From contig JACRDQ010000030.1 in assembly GCA_016218545.1 (NCBI GenBank), positions 62,001 to 126,000 of the forward strand: a stretch of DNA of 64,000 nucleotides, in the 5' to 3' direction. The stretch's first letter is position 1. Every line of letters begins with the position of its first letter. The notes under the pieces were generated by a model, which searched no databases, was not told where the DNA came from, and saw only the letters and a program-made list of their open reading frames with translations. Below are positions 26,545 to 35,469 of this stretch, piece by piece. Origin of the DNA: Elusimicrobiota bacterium. Its GTDB lineage: Bacteria > Elusimicrobiota > Elusimicrobia > UBA1565 > UBA9628. A program made the position numbers and the translations under genes.

Positions 26545-29007
26545 CTACTCGAGCGAGATGTCCGAGATGCCGCCGACCTTCTTGGCCATGGCGGTCATGC
26601 CCTTGAGGTCGGCCTGGGCATAGACGGCCAGGCGCGCGCCGTCGGGGGAGCCCCCGCCGTGCATGCAGCCGGGCACGCCCGAGCCGATGGTCAGCCACTC
26701 GATGAGCCGCGCGATGCGCGCGCGGGTCTCGGCCGGGGAATGCGCCTTGAGGTACTTGGAGATGAGGTGCCCGTACCTCGAGTCGGTCAGGTCCTTGTAG
26801 GACGGCATGCAACCGGTCTCGGCGATGCCGCCCGCGATCTCCTGGGTGAGCCTCTTGGTCTCGTAGGGCAGGGTCGCCACGTGGATCTTGTTGATGTTGG
26901 CCAGGACCGGGTCCGGGATCCAGGCGCCTGAGGGGTGCCTGGTCCCCAGCACGGCCGCGGCCAGGCCCACGCCGAAGGTCGTCTCGTTGTTGACCAGCAT
27001 GCGCACGAGCTTGTCGCGGAAGACCTTCTCCTGCAGGCCGTTGGCCCGCGCGATGAGCACGGCCGCGCCGACCATGACGTCGCCCTGTCCGGCCACGCAC
27101 CCTCCGATGGCCGCCCGGTAGGGGTAGGTGAAGCGCAGGACCGCGGTCTCCGCGAAGGAGTACTCGCCGCACAGGAAGACGCGTTCCTTGGGGACGAAGA
27201 CGTTCTCGAAGAAGAGGTAAGCCTGCGTGATGCCGCCCTTGGCCACGGGGTTGTCGAAGCCGTCCTCGCTCTCCCTGGAGTCCGAGGGCCGGCGCGCCTC
27301 CACGACGGTCAGCCCGGGGGTGTCCCTGGGGATGACGAAGCTGACGGCGTAGTCCGCCTCGGAGCGCGAGAGCCGCGTGCCCGGCATCACGAAGACCTCG
27401 TTGGCCGCGGCCGCGCCGCAGATCATGACCTTGGCGCCCCGGACCACGATGCCGTCCTTGCGCCTTGCTACGATCCGAAGGTAGACGTCGGGGTCGGGCT
27501 GGCGGGAGGGAGGCAGCCGGCGGTGGCCCTTGGCGTCGGTCAGCGCCCCGCAGCAGGTGATGTCGCGCTCCTGGGCGTCCAGGAGCCAGCGCTTGAGCCT
27601 GCGGTGGTAGTCGGTGCCGCGCTCCTTGTCCACGTCGTAGGTCGTGGACCACATGGCGTTCAAGGCCGCGCCGCCCACGCAGCGGCCGCCCGTGCAGGTG
27701 CCCGTGAAGTTGAAGGCCGCGCGCTTCATGCGGCTCAGGGCGACGACGTCCTCGGCCGAGCGCAGGACCGAGAGGTAGCGCGAGACGCGCTTGCCGGTCA
27801 GGTGCGAGGTCGTGGTGAAGAGCTCCTGATGGCGCGGGTCCCGGGCCGCGTCGAAGAGCTGTGCGTGGCCCTCGATCGTGCGCTTGGTGAGCGGGTCCGT
27901 GGTCACGTCCGTGATGAGCTTGCCGAACTTGTAGAGGTTGGGCCGCATCCGGCGCAGGCTCTCGCGGTAGGCCTCGGAGGGCTTGGCGCAGCCCGCGGGC
28001 TTGGCCTTGGGGGCCGCCCCCTTGCCGGTCTTGAGCCGGCTGATGAGGGCGGAGAGGACCTCTCCGACGTCGCCCACGACGCCGTAGTCCGCGGACTTGA
28101 AGATCAGGGCCTGCGGGTCCTTGTTGACGGCCACGATGGTGCCGCTGCCCTGGATGCCCACGGTGTGGTGCATCATGCCGGAGATGCCGGCGCCCACGTA
28201 GAGCTCGGGCTTGACCGCCACGCCGCTGGCGCCGATCATCTGAGCGGGCTTGGCCCAGCCCTGGTCCACCGGAGGCCGGGTGGCGCCCACGGCGCCGCCC
28301 AGGGCCTTGGCCAGGGTCTCGACGAGGGCCCAGTTCTTCCTGGAGCCCACCCCGAGGCCTCCGGCCACCACGACGCGGGCCCGGCTCAGGTCCGCGGAGC
28401 CGCCGCCCCGCTCGGAGCGGGTCGAGACGGTCCTGATCCTCGGGACGCTCCGCGCCACGCGGACGCTCTCGGAGACGATGCGGGCCCCGGGGACGCGGCC
28501 GGGCGCGGGGGAGAAGACGCCGGCAGCCGCCGTGGCCATCTGCGGCCTGGCATCCGGGCAGACGATGTTGGCCATGACGTTGCCGCCGAAGCCGGGCACG
28601 GTCTGGATGAGGTTCCTGCCGTCGAGCTTGAGGTCCGCGCAGTGGGCGCTCAGGCCCGTCTGGAGGCGCGCGGCCGTGCGCGAGGCCAAAGCGGCGCTTG
28701 CGCGGTCTGCGCCCAGCAGCAGGGCGTCGGGCCGGTGCTTGGACGCGAGCTCCGAGAGGGCCGCGGCCTGCACGGCCGTGCCGGCCGAGCCCAGGTCCGA
28801 GCCTTCGATGACGAAGACCGTGGAGGGCCCGTAGCCGAGCAGCGTCTTGGCCGCGGCCATGGCACAATCCCCGAGGACCACGGCTTCGAGCCTCATGCCC
28901 GCGCCCTCGGCGAGCTGGCGGGCCTTGCCGAGGAGCTCGAGGGCCGCGGGCTCGGGCTTGCCCGCGCGCTGGCCGCAATACACCCAGATCGCGTTCGAGG
29001 TCTTCAT
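26545..29007 (-). CDS. etfA: EtfA fused to 4-hydroxybutyryl-CoA dehydratase-like protein
   Basis: 820 residues in one frame. Residues 1-325 are electron transfer flavoprotein alpha, with FAD signature LYVGAGISGMMHHTVGIQGS and VAVNKDPQALIF (269-303). A Lys/Ala/Pro-rich linker (326-344) joins it to a 4-hydroxybutyryl-CoA dehydratase/4-hydroxyphenylacetate 3-hydroxylase-family domain (345-820): YRESLRRMRPNLYKFGK, SHLTGKRVSRY, DPDVYLRIVARRKDGIVVRG and MHGGGSPDGARL. No start codon lies in the linker, so the fusion looks real. From memory the clostridial dehydratase binds [4Fe-4S] by Cys99, Cys103, His292 and Cys299. Here Cys438, Cys443 and Cys637 are candidates, but the His position is Tyr630. It would dehydrate 4-hydroxybutyryl-CoA to crotonyl-CoA or isomerise vinylacetyl-CoA. 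The start overlaps the etfB stop. Confidence 0.88.
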   Translation of the reverse strand: MKTSNAIWVYCGQRAGKPEPAALELLGKARQLAEGAGMRLEAVVLGDCAMAAAKTLLGYGPSTVFVIEGSDLGSAGTAVQAAALSELASKHRPDALLLGADRASAALASRTAARLQTGLSAHCADLKLDGRNLIQTVPGFGGNVMANIVCPDARPQMATAAAGVFSPAPGRVPGARIVSESVRVARSVPRIRTVSTRSERGGGSADLSRARVVVAGGLGVGSRKNWALVETLAKALGGAVGATRPPVDQGWAKPAQMIGASGVAVKPELYVGAGISGMMHHTVGIQGSGTIVAVNKDPQALIFKSADYGVVGDVGEVLSALISRLKTGKGAAPKAKPAGCAKPSEAYRESLRRMRPNLYKFGKLITDVTTDPLTKRTIEGHAQLFDAARDPRHQELFTTTSHLTGKRVSRYLSVLRSAEDVVALSRMKRAAFNFTGTCTGGRCVGGAALNAMWSTTYDVDKERGTDYHRRLKRWLLDAQERDITCCGALTDAKGHRRLPPSRQPDPDVYLRIVARRKDGIVVRGAKVMICGAAAANEVFVMPGTRLSRSEADYAVSFVIPRDTPGLTVVEARRPSDSRESEDGFDNPVAKGGITQAYLFFENVFVPKERVFLCGEYSFAETAVLRFTYPYRAAIGGCVAGQGDVMVGAAVLIARANGLQEKVFRDKLVRMLVNNETTFGVGLAAAVLGTRHPSGAWIPDPVLANINKIHVATLPYETKRLTQEIAGGIAETGCMPSYKDLTDSRYGHLISKYLKAHSPAETRARIARLIEWLTIGSGVPGCMHGGGSPDGARLAVYAQADLKGMTAMAKKVGGISDISLE

Positions 29008-29849
29008 CGGGAGCCTCCTTTGGCGGTCGTGGGGAGCAGGCGCTCGTGCCTGAGCCTGTCCAGGAGCTGGGAGGCGACCTCGTCGGCCGTCCCCTGCAGG
29101 AGCTCTCCCTTCCTGGCCGCGGAGGGCACGAAGACGTTGAGCATGCGGGTCGGCGAGCCGGCCAGGCCGACCTGGCCGGGCTTGAGGCCCAGGTCCCGGG
29201 CGGACCAGACCGTGACCTTGGAGCGGAGGGCCGCGGGCAGGCCGCCCAGAGGCGCGAGCCTGGGAGCGTCGGAGCCGGCGTGGACCGTCACCACGGCGGG
29301 GCGCGAGGCCTCCAGAAGGGCGGTGCCTCGCTCGCGCAGGCACTGGGCTCGGACCTTGCCTCCGCGCAGCTCGACGCCGGAGGCGCAGACCAGATCCGGG
29401 AGGCCGAGGAGCTCGGCCAGTTGGGGACCCACCTGGGCCGTGCTGCCGTCCGCGGACCAAGCTCCGCAGAGGACGAGGTCGAAGCGGCCGGCCTTGCGCA
29501 CGCCGGCGGCAAGCGTCCGGGCCGTGGCGAGGGTGTCCGCGCCCGCGAAGGCCTTGTCGGTGAGGAGGAAGGCGCGGTCGCAGCCCAGGGCCAGGGCCTC
29601 GAGGAGCTGCTCGGAGGCGCTCGGGGGCGCCATGGTTATCACCGCGACCTTGCCGCCGTGGCGGCGCCTCAAGCCGAGGGCCGCCTCGATGGCTCCCCGG
29701 TCGAGCGGGTCGAGGACGGAGGGGACCTCGTCGCGCCGGAGCAGCATGGTGTCGGGGTCGAGACGCAGCTTGCCGAAGAGCGCGGGGTCGGGGACCGGCT
29801 TGATGAGGACGATGCACCGCCAGGAGGCACGGCCTTTGTTCTTGGTCAT
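29004..29849 (-). CDS. etfB: Electron transfer flavoprotein beta subunit
   Basis: A 281-residue EtfB. It shows the opening CIVLIKPVPDP, the DPLDRGAIEAALGLRRRHGG helix and a GAWSADGSTAQVGPQLAELL segment near the nucleotide site. With EtfA it carries electrons from acyl-CoA dehydrogenases. Here its partner is the EtfA half of the downstream fusion protein, to which it is coupled by ATGA. The acyl-CoA dehydrogenase gene ends four bases upstream. Whether this pair bifurcates electrons (to ferredoxin and NAD) cannot be decided without aligning the flavin sites. Confidence 0.93.
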   Translation of the reverse strand: MTKNKGRASWRCIVLIKPVPDPALFGKLRLDPDTMLLRRDEVPSVLDPLDRGAIEAALGLRRRHGGKVAVITMAPPSASEQLLEALALGCDRAFLLTDKAFAGADTLATARTLAAGVRKAGRFDLVLCGAWSADGSTAQVGPQLAELLGLPDLVCASGVELRGGKVRAQCLRERGTALLEASRPAVVTVHAGSDAPRLAPLGGLPAALRSKVTVWSARDLGLKPGQVGLAGSPTRMLNVFVPSAARKGELLQGTADEVASQLLDRLRHERLLPTTAKGGSR

Positions 29850-29853
29850 GGGA

Positions 29854-30990
29854 TCAGTTGAGGGCCGCGCGGCTGAGCACGATCTTGCCGATCTCCGTGG
29901 TCCCGCCGGCCGAGACGCACACCATGGCGTCCCTCCAGAGCCTCTGCACCGGGTACTCCATCATGGTGCCGCAGCCGCCGTGGATCTCCAGGGCCTTGCG
30001 GGTGGCCCGGACCGCGGCCTCGGTGGCGAAGACCTTGGCCATGGTCATGTGGGTGGCGCAGTCCAGGCGGCCCTGGTCCTTGAGCCACGAGGCGCGGTAG
30101 CACAAGAGGCGCGCGGACTCGAGGTCCATCATGATGTCCGCGATGTGCCACTGGATCGCCTGGAGGTTGGCGATGGGCTTGCCGTAGAGGGTGCGGGACT
30201 TCGAGAACTTGACGGCCTCCTCCAGGGCGGCCTCGAGGATGCCGAGAGCGGCCGCGGCCATGCCGGGCCTGCCGACCTCCGAGATCGTCTTGAGGGCCGC
30301 CTTCATGCCCTCGCCCTCGTCGCCCAGCAGGCTCTCGGACCCGAGGCGGCAGTTCTTGAAGAACATCTCCCCGGTGTCGGCCCCGCGCAGGCCGACCTTG
30401 TGCTCGTCCCGGCCGACCGAGAAGCCCGGGGCGCCTTTCTTCAGGAGGAAGGCGCTCAGGCCCCGGGAGCCCTCGCCGGTCTTGGCGACCACCAAGGGAG
30501 CGGCGCAGAGGTGGACGTTGGTGATGAAGCATTTGCTGCCGTTGAGGACCCAGCCGCCGCGCTCGGGCCGGGCGGTCGTGCCCATGCCGGTCAGGTCGGA
30601 GCCGCCCGTGGGCTCGGTGATGGCGCAGGTCCCGAGGTAGTCCCCGCGGCAGAGGGCGGGCAGGTGCCGCTCCTTCTGCTCGCGGCTGCCCCAGTCGAGG
30701 ATGGCCGCGGTCTGCATGTGGTGGCACTGGAGGGTGACGCCCACGGCCGCCGAGACCTTGCTGATCTCGGTCAGGGCCACGGTGCGCGCCAGGAACCCGA
30801 GCTCGGAGCCGCCGTACTTCCTGGGCACGATGACGCCCAGCAGCCCCACGTCGGCCAGGGAGCGCAGGAGGGACTTGGGGAACCGTCCGGTCTCCTCCAT
30901 CTGCGGGACCAGGGGAGCGACGGCCTGCCGGGCGAAGTCCCGGGCCGTGCGCTGGACGATCTTGACTGGGTTGGGAAACTCGAAATCCAT
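29854..30990 (-). CDS. Acyl-CoA dehydrogenase (first copy)
   Basis: A 378-residue flavoprotein of the acyl-CoA dehydrogenase family, starting at the ATG at 30990. FAD and substrate motifs are CAITEPTGGSDLTGM and FITNVHLCAAPLVVAKT. The C-terminal IHGGCGTMMEYPVQRLWRD is followed by SAGGTTEIGKIVLSR, where short-chain enzymes usually read YEGT(S/T)EI with the catalytic Glu in that segment (E of TTEIG here). It heads a minus-strand operon with etfB, etfA-4HBD and the nitroreductase fusion, so its electrons probably go to that Etf. It diverges from ptb-buk across an AT-rich spacer. The substrate is likely a short or branched acyl-CoA. Confidence 0.92.
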   Translation of the reverse strand: MDFEFPNPVKIVQRTARDFARQAVAPLVPQMEETGRFPKSLLRSLADVGLLGVIVPRKYGGSELGFLARTVALTEISKVSAAVGVTLQCHHMQTAAILDWGSREQKERHLPALCRGDYLGTCAITEPTGGSDLTGMGTTARPERGGWVLNGSKCFITNVHLCAAPLVVAKTGEGSRGLSAFLLKKGAPGFSVGRDEHKVGLRGADTGEMFFKNCRLGSESLLGDEGEGMKAALKTISEVGRPGMAAAALGILEAALEEAVKFSKSRTLYGKPIANLQAIQWHIADIMMDLESARLLCYRASWLKDQGRLDCATHMTMAKVFATEAAVRATRKALEIHGGCGTMMEYPVQRLWRDAMVCVSAGGTTEIGKIVLSRAALN

Positions 30991-31093
30991 GGGTTCGTTC
31001 CTCGCTCTAGCCCTGAAAAGGGCAGGTTCGTCGCAACAGTCAAAATATATAATATTTCCCGCGGGGACCGTGCCTCGGGAGATGGGAGCAGCC
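30991..31093. promoter_or_regulatory. Divergent promoter region
   Basis: A 103-base spacer between two head-to-head genes. A consensus TATAAT at 31048-31053 reads toward the Ptb-Buk gene. The overlapping ATAATA at 31049-31054 gives TATTAT on the minus strand, toward the acyl-CoA dehydrogenase. One AT-rich block may thus serve both directions. No convincing -35 box is visible on either side. Confidence 0.45.
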
Positions 31094-33319
31094 ATGTACG
31101 AAATCGAGAGATCCTTCGACCAGCAGATCGCGTCCCTGCACAAGGCCCGCCCCGTGGTGGTGATCACGGAGCCGCTCGAGCCCCGGGTCCTGGAGGCGGT
31201 CTGCCATCTCGCCCGCTTCATGCGGCCCGTGCTCCTGGCCCCGGAGGCCGAGGTGCGGGACATGGCCGCCCGCCACCTCGGGCACGTGGACCGCGCCCGC
31301 ATCGAGTTCGCCCTGGCGGAGAGCGTGTTCGTCGACGTCCCGCGGCGCCGGGAGCTCATCGAGGAGTTCGCGGCCCACTGCCTCGACCACGGCTCCTGCG
31401 GCACGGGAGCGCGCAGCCTCGACGAAGCGAGGGACGCGGTCTCCGAGCCCGGGCTCTTCGGCATCTACGCCGTGCACCTGGGTCACGCGGACATGGTGGT
31501 GGGGGGCGCCACGCACACCCCCCGCGAGTTCTTCCGGCCCATGCTCTCCCTGCTCTCGAACCAGCCCGTGGTCTGCGAGGCCGGGGTCTTCATCCTGCCC
31601 GACGACCACCCCCAGGGCCTCTACCCGCACAACATCGTGGTCTTCGGAGACGTCGGGGTCAACGCCGAGATGAGCCCGGATGTGCTCGCCCAGACCGCGG
31701 TGGGCACCTGCCTCGTGGCCCGCGACCTCATCCCGGAGGACGTCCTGCCCGAGATCCACGGCGCCGTGGTGTGCTACTCCCACAAGGGCTCGGACGAGGG
31801 CTCATCGCCTGAGATGGTGCGCCGTGCCATGCCCATCGTCGAGAAGCTCCTCGCCGAGCGCGTGGCCAGGGCGCCGCGCTACGCCAGCATCCGCATCGCC
31901 GGCGAGGTGAAGATCAGCGCCGCCATCTCCCGGCGCTCGGCGGAGCTCTACGGCGGGGGGGAGGACTTCGGGGGCGGCACCAACGTCATCATCGTCCCCA
32001 ACCTCGAGACCGGGAACCTCCTGTACCACCTCTACGCCTCGCGCTACCCGGACGCGCGGAAGTTCCCCGTCCTCTTCGGCCTGAAGTTCCGCGGGGTGGA
32101 CCTGGCCAAGGACTGCTCTCCCGAGGACGTGCGCCTGGCCGTGAAGGCCGGGGTCCTGCGCCTGGCCAAGGACGGCCGCTGGGACTGCACGCCGAAGGAC
32201 ACCTTCTTCAGGAGGCTCCGGGTGCTCGCGGTCAACCCCGGCTCCACCTCGACCAAGATCGCGGTCTACGAAGGCGAGCGGGAGGTCTTCAGCGAGGAGG
32301 TCCGGCACTCGGCCGAGGAGCTCGCCCCCTTCGCCGGCCGCGGCGTGGTCGAGCAGTATCCCATGCGCAAGGCCGCGGTGGCCGCGGCCCTGGAGCGGCG
32401 GGGCTTGAAGCCCGCCGACTTCGACGCGGTCGCGGGCCGCGGGGGGCTGCTGCGGCCCATCCCGCACGGCACCTACCGCGTGGACGAGAGCGTGCTCCGG
32501 GACCTGCGGGCGGCCGTGGGCGGGGAGCACGCCTCCAACCTGGGCGGCCTCATCGCCCACGAGCTGGCCCGCCCCGCGGGCAAGCCCGCCTTCATCGTCG
32601 ACCCCGTGGTCGTCGACGAGGTCCACCCCAGGGTGAAGATCACGGGCGTCAAGAGCATCCGCCGCCGCGTCATCAGCCACGCGCTCAACCAGATCGCCTC
32701 CGCGCACCGCTTCGCGCAGGACCACGAGACCTTCTACGAGAAGATCAACGTGGTCGTCTGCCACCTCGGCGGCGGCATCTCCGTGGGAGCGCACCGCAAG
32801 GGACGCTGCATCGACGCCAACAACGGGCTCGACGGCGAGGGGCCGTTCAGCCCGGAGCGCTCCGGGAGCCTGCCGGTGGGCCAGTTCGCCGACCTGTGCT
32901 TCTCGGGCCGGCACACCCACGCCCAGGTCCGCAAGCTCGTCAAGGGGGCCGGCGGGCTCATCGACCTCCTGGGGACCCCGGACCTCCGCGAGGTCGAGCG
33001 CAGGATCGCGGCCGGGGACGCCGAGGCGGCCGAGGTCTTCGAGGCCATGGCCTACCAGATCGCCAAGCAGGCCTCCTCGCTCCTGCCGGCCTTCGAGGGG
33101 GAGGCGGTCGACGGAGTCATCCTCACCGGCGGCATGGCCCGCAGCGCCGCCCTGGTGGAGCGCGTCTCCCATTACCTCTCGGGCCTGAAGTGCCGCGTCA
33201 CCGTCTATCCGGGCGAGAACGAGATGGCCGCCTTGGCGCACGGGGCCCTGAGGGTCCTCTACGGCCGCGAGGAAGCCAGGACGTATCTTCCCGAGGGCGT
33301 GCCGGTCCTCGCTAAGTAG
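31094..33319 (+). CDS. ptb-buk: Bifunctional phosphate acyltransferase (Ptb/Pta type)-butyrate kinase fusion
   Basis: 741 residues; GGGAG lies just before the ATG. Residues 1-375 are a PTA_PTB-family phosphate acyltransferase (GLFGIYAVHLGHADMVVGGA; GGGTNVIIVPNLETGNLLYH). Residues 376-741 are a butyrate kinase of the acetate kinase fold: VLAVNPGSTSTKIAVYEG, CHLGGGISVGAHRKGR, NGLDGEGPFSPERSGSLP, ILTGGMARSAALVERV. The two steps are acyl-CoA + Pi to acyl-phosphate, then acyl-phosphate + ADP to acid + ATP, normally made by adjacent ptb and buk genes. Here they are one chain, possibly channelling the labile acyl-phosphate. The butyryl or isobutyryl substrate is inferred from the neighbours. The 3' end overlaps the convergent lipoprotein gene by eight bases. 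Confidence 0.93.
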   Translation: MYEIERSFDQQIASLHKARPVVVITEPLEPRVLEAVCHLARFMRPVLLAPEAEVRDMAARHLGHVDRARIEFALAESVFVDVPRRRELIEEFAAHCLDHGSCGTGARSLDEARDAVSEPGLFGIYAVHLGHADMVVGGATHTPREFFRPMLSLLSNQPVVCEAGVFILPDDHPQGLYPHNIVVFGDVGVNAEMSPDVLAQTAVGTCLVARDLIPEDVLPEIHGAVVCYSHKGSDEGSSPEMVRRAMPIVEKLLAERVARAPRYASIRIAGEVKISAAISRRSAELYGGGEDFGGGTNVIIVPNLETGNLLYHLYASRYPDARKFPVLFGLKFRGVDLAKDCSPEDVRLAVKAGVLRLAKDGRWDCTPKDTFFRRLRVLAVNPGSTSTKIAVYEGEREVFSEEVRHSAEELAPFAGRGVVEQYPMRKAAVAAALERRGLKPADFDAVAGRGGLLRPIPHGTYRVDESVLRDLRAAVGGEHASNLGGLIAHELARPAGKPAFIVDPVVVDEVHPRVKITGVKSIRRRVISHALNQIASAHRFAQDHETFYEKINVVVCHLGGGISVGAHRKGRCIDANNGLDGEGPFSPERSGSLPVGQFADLCFSGRHTHAQVRKLVKGAGGLIDLLGTPDLREVERRIAAGDAEAAEVFEAMAYQIAKQASSLLPAFEGEAVDGVILTGGMARSAALVERVSHYLSGLKCRVTVYPGENEMAALAHGALRVLYGREEARTYLPEGVPVLAK

Positions 33320-33854
33320 AAGGCAAGAAGGACTCCACGACGGCCTGGAAGACGGGCGCGGTGGACTCCTGCGCTTGCGGAGAGGCGGAGTGCTCGATAG
33401 CGAAGAACCCGTCGGAAACCGGGATGAGCAATATCTCCTCTCGCCGCTCCTGCCTGATGCGCTCTCCCCCGTGCTGGAAGTTGAGCTGTCGCACGAGGCT
33501 GAAGGAGTAGGCTTTCCTGCCTTTCCAAGTCTTCTCCAGCAATGGAGTGGTCTTGGCGCCGGACGCGACCTGCGCTTGGGCGAACTTTTCGGGAGAGGCG
33601 AACTCCGATCCCGCGCGGGCGTAGAAGTCGATGGACACCCGGGCGGCGAAAGCTAGGGACCCAGAGGGGGGACCAAAGAAAGCTACGCTGCCCGGCTCTT
33701 CCTCGCGCACACGCCAGTCTCCAGGCACCTTGCAAGAGAATCGCTTCTGAGGGTCCTCATACACGGCCATGCCGCCGCCCTGGCCTGTCTCTGACTTGGG
33801 GGAACAGGCGGTGGCCAAGGTCAGGAAGGCCAGGAACAGGATTGGCTTCCTCAT
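33312..33854 (-). CDS. Small lipoprotein of unknown function
   Basis: A 180-residue predicted lipoprotein with lipobox LATAC (Cys17). The mature part begins with a short Gly-rich spacer, then AVYEDPQKRFSCKVPGDWRV, which resembles PsbP/MOG1-like or DUF1795-like small proteins that start a beta sheet with a 'PxDW' turn. No catalytic residues are evident. Its start overlaps the stop of the metallopeptidase gene upstream (ATGA), and its end overlaps ptb-buk tail to tail. The GC content is lower than in the metabolic genes around it. Confidence 0.85.
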   Translation of the reverse strand: MRKPILFLAFLTLATACSPKSETGQGGGMAVYEDPQKRFSCKVPGDWRVREEEPGSVAFFGPPSGSLAFAARVSIDFYARAGSEFASPEKFAQAQVASGAKTTPLLEKTWKGRKAYSFSLVRQLNFQHGGERIRQERREEILLIPVSDGFFAIEHSASPQAQESTAPVFQAVVESFLPST

Positions 33855-35395
33855 TTTCGGACCTCCAGCCGCTTCTTCTCCAACGCGGAGAGGCGGACCG
33901 AGTCCTCTTCCTCCTGGTTCGGCCGACCCCTGGACGCGAAGTGGGCAGCCAAGGCTGATAGGCCTTCCTGCTGGAGCTTGGGGTATTCCTTGGTCCGGAA
34001 GTCCGCGAAGCTGCGCGTGTAGGATTTCATCTCAGACTGCATGGCTCGAGTTCCACGCTCAAAGCCGATCTTCTTGAGGATGAACTGTAACCGGCTCCAG
34101 TTGTCCTCGCCCGCCATGCGTCGAGCCAGTCTGATTCGGTCATTCTGCAATTCGAGCCCAGTCTGGAGCAGGGCAGCCCCTTCCGGGAAGTGTTGGACAT
34201 AGAGCTCCGTGATGTCGTTGCGCCAGGAGCGGAAGTTGGAAATGAGTTTGGGGTAGGTAGTCTGCTCCAGGGCCTCTTTGACGGCTGTCGGGTCTCCGGC
34301 GATGACTCGCTGGTGCAGATAACGCAGGCTGGTCAAGAAGGCTTCATGCTCTCCCTCCAGAGGGTTGATTCCCGGAGCGTTGCCGCGGAGTATCTCGACG
34401 TTTAGCTGCGAACGACGGCATTGCCAAGCATGGGTGAGTTCATGGACTAGGTTGGTCTCTTGCCGCGCGATGAAGTCCTCCAGGGCTTGGGGATTTCGGG
34501 CCAGGTGTTCGGCCAACGCCTTGGGGCCTTTGAGCTTGGAACGCAGCGCCGCTTGCTCGTCCGGGGGCGCCCGGGCGAGGACATCTTGGACCACGGCGTC
34601 GTGATTAAGAATGACGGCGTCGTTCATCCCTGAATACGTGGCCCCGTAGCGTTCTTCGAGCTTGAGTGCCAGGAGCGCCGGCAGCTTTGGTTTGCCGTCG
34701 CGGCCACTGAAACGGCCAAGCAGTTCCCGGCCCACGGGGTTGCGCTCCATGCGCGACTTGATGGCCGCAGCCGTCAGCGTTCCCAAGCGGCGCTCCGCGT
34801 CGTCGAAGTAGTCGGGAAGCCTGGCCGGCGCGTTCCACCGGCCGAGCACCGGGAGCGCAACGCCCAGGCGCTGGAGGGGAGATGGCTGTCCGTCGAAGAC
34901 GCGCGCAGAGTCTTCGTAGGCCTTCAGCACGTCACCGCTCAAAGCCTTGGTGTTCGGCCCGGCCGCCGCAAGAGCGTCAAGCACGGCTCTGGGCAAAGCA
35001 TCGCCATGGGCGGCAGCCAGACGCTGGAGTTCCGCCGCGGCCTCCGGGGACAAAGGCTGGCCCGGGTTTTGACGCAACAGGACGTGGCTCATGCGCTCAA
35101 GGGTCAGGTGCCGGTTTCCTGCCTCCGACCAGGCCAGGACCTGCTCGACTTCCGCGGTCTCGATGGGGCCTTTCGTCTGAGGAGAGAGGATGGTCCCGTT
35201 CTCGTCATCGAAGCGGTAGCCCAGGAGCACGATGTGCTGTCTGGCCTGCTCCACGCGCCCCTTGAGCGCGGGCGGGACGCAAGATGAAACAAAGACTTTC
35301 CCCTGGCATGGGCCGGCAGGCACGGCGTCGGCGAAACCCGGGAAGGAAAGCCCGATGGCGATTGCTGCGGCGAGAGTAGCTGCTGGGCGGCTCAT
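33851..35395 (-). CDS. Secreted HExxH metallopeptidase-like protein
   Basis: A 514-residue exported protein (signal peptide about residues 1-24, ending FADA). I chose the ATG at 35395 over an upstream TTG at 35410. The zinc motif is VHELTHAWQ (His318, Glu319, His322), with a following LEGEHEAF (about 346-353) that could supply the third ligand, as in gluzincins. The family is not recognised beyond this. The long N-terminal part is helical and may be a pro-region. It is coupled by ATGA to the lipoprotein gene. The substrate is unknown. Confidence 0.82.
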   Translation of the reverse strand: MSRPAATLAAAIAIGLSFPGFADAVPAGPCQGKVFVSSCVPPALKGRVEQARQHIVLLGYRFDDENGTILSPQTKGPIETAEVEQVLAWSEAGNRHLTLERMSHVLLRQNPGQPLSPEAAAELQRLAAAHGDALPRAVLDALAAAGPNTKALSGDVLKAYEDSARVFDGQPSPLQRLGVALPVLGRWNAPARLPDYFDDAERRLGTLTAAAIKSRMERNPVGRELLGRFSGRDGKPKLPALLALKLEERYGATYSGMNDAVILNHDAVVQDVLARAPPDEQAALRSKLKGPKALAEHLARNPQALEDFIARQETNLVHELTHAWQCRRSQLNVEILRGNAPGINPLEGEHEAFLTSLRYLHQRVIAGDPTAVKEALEQTTYPKLISNFRSWRNDITELYVQHFPEGAALLQTGLELQNDRIRLARRMAGEDNWSRLQFILKKIGFERGTRAMQSEMKSYTRSFADFRTKEYPKLQQEGLSALAAHFASRGRPNQEEEDSVRLSALEKKRLEVRK

Positions 35396-35469
35396 GATGC
35401 GGCGCCTCAAGCCTTGTCGCAGACAGGGTCACTTGGTGACTGGCAGAGTTGAGGCCGGTTTCTTCGGGG

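Noticed and set aside
30701..31093. Upstream extension of the ptb-buk frame
   Set aside because: It lies antisense to the acyl-CoA dehydrogenase gene and before the TATAAT; the ATG at 31094 has a ribosome site and begins the homologous region.
26935..31812. A 1625-codon plus-strand open frame opposite etfA, etfB and the acyl-CoA dehydrogenase
   Set aside because: It is a shadow of three well-supported minus-strand genes and runs into ptb-buk in a wrong frame; no motif is recognisable.
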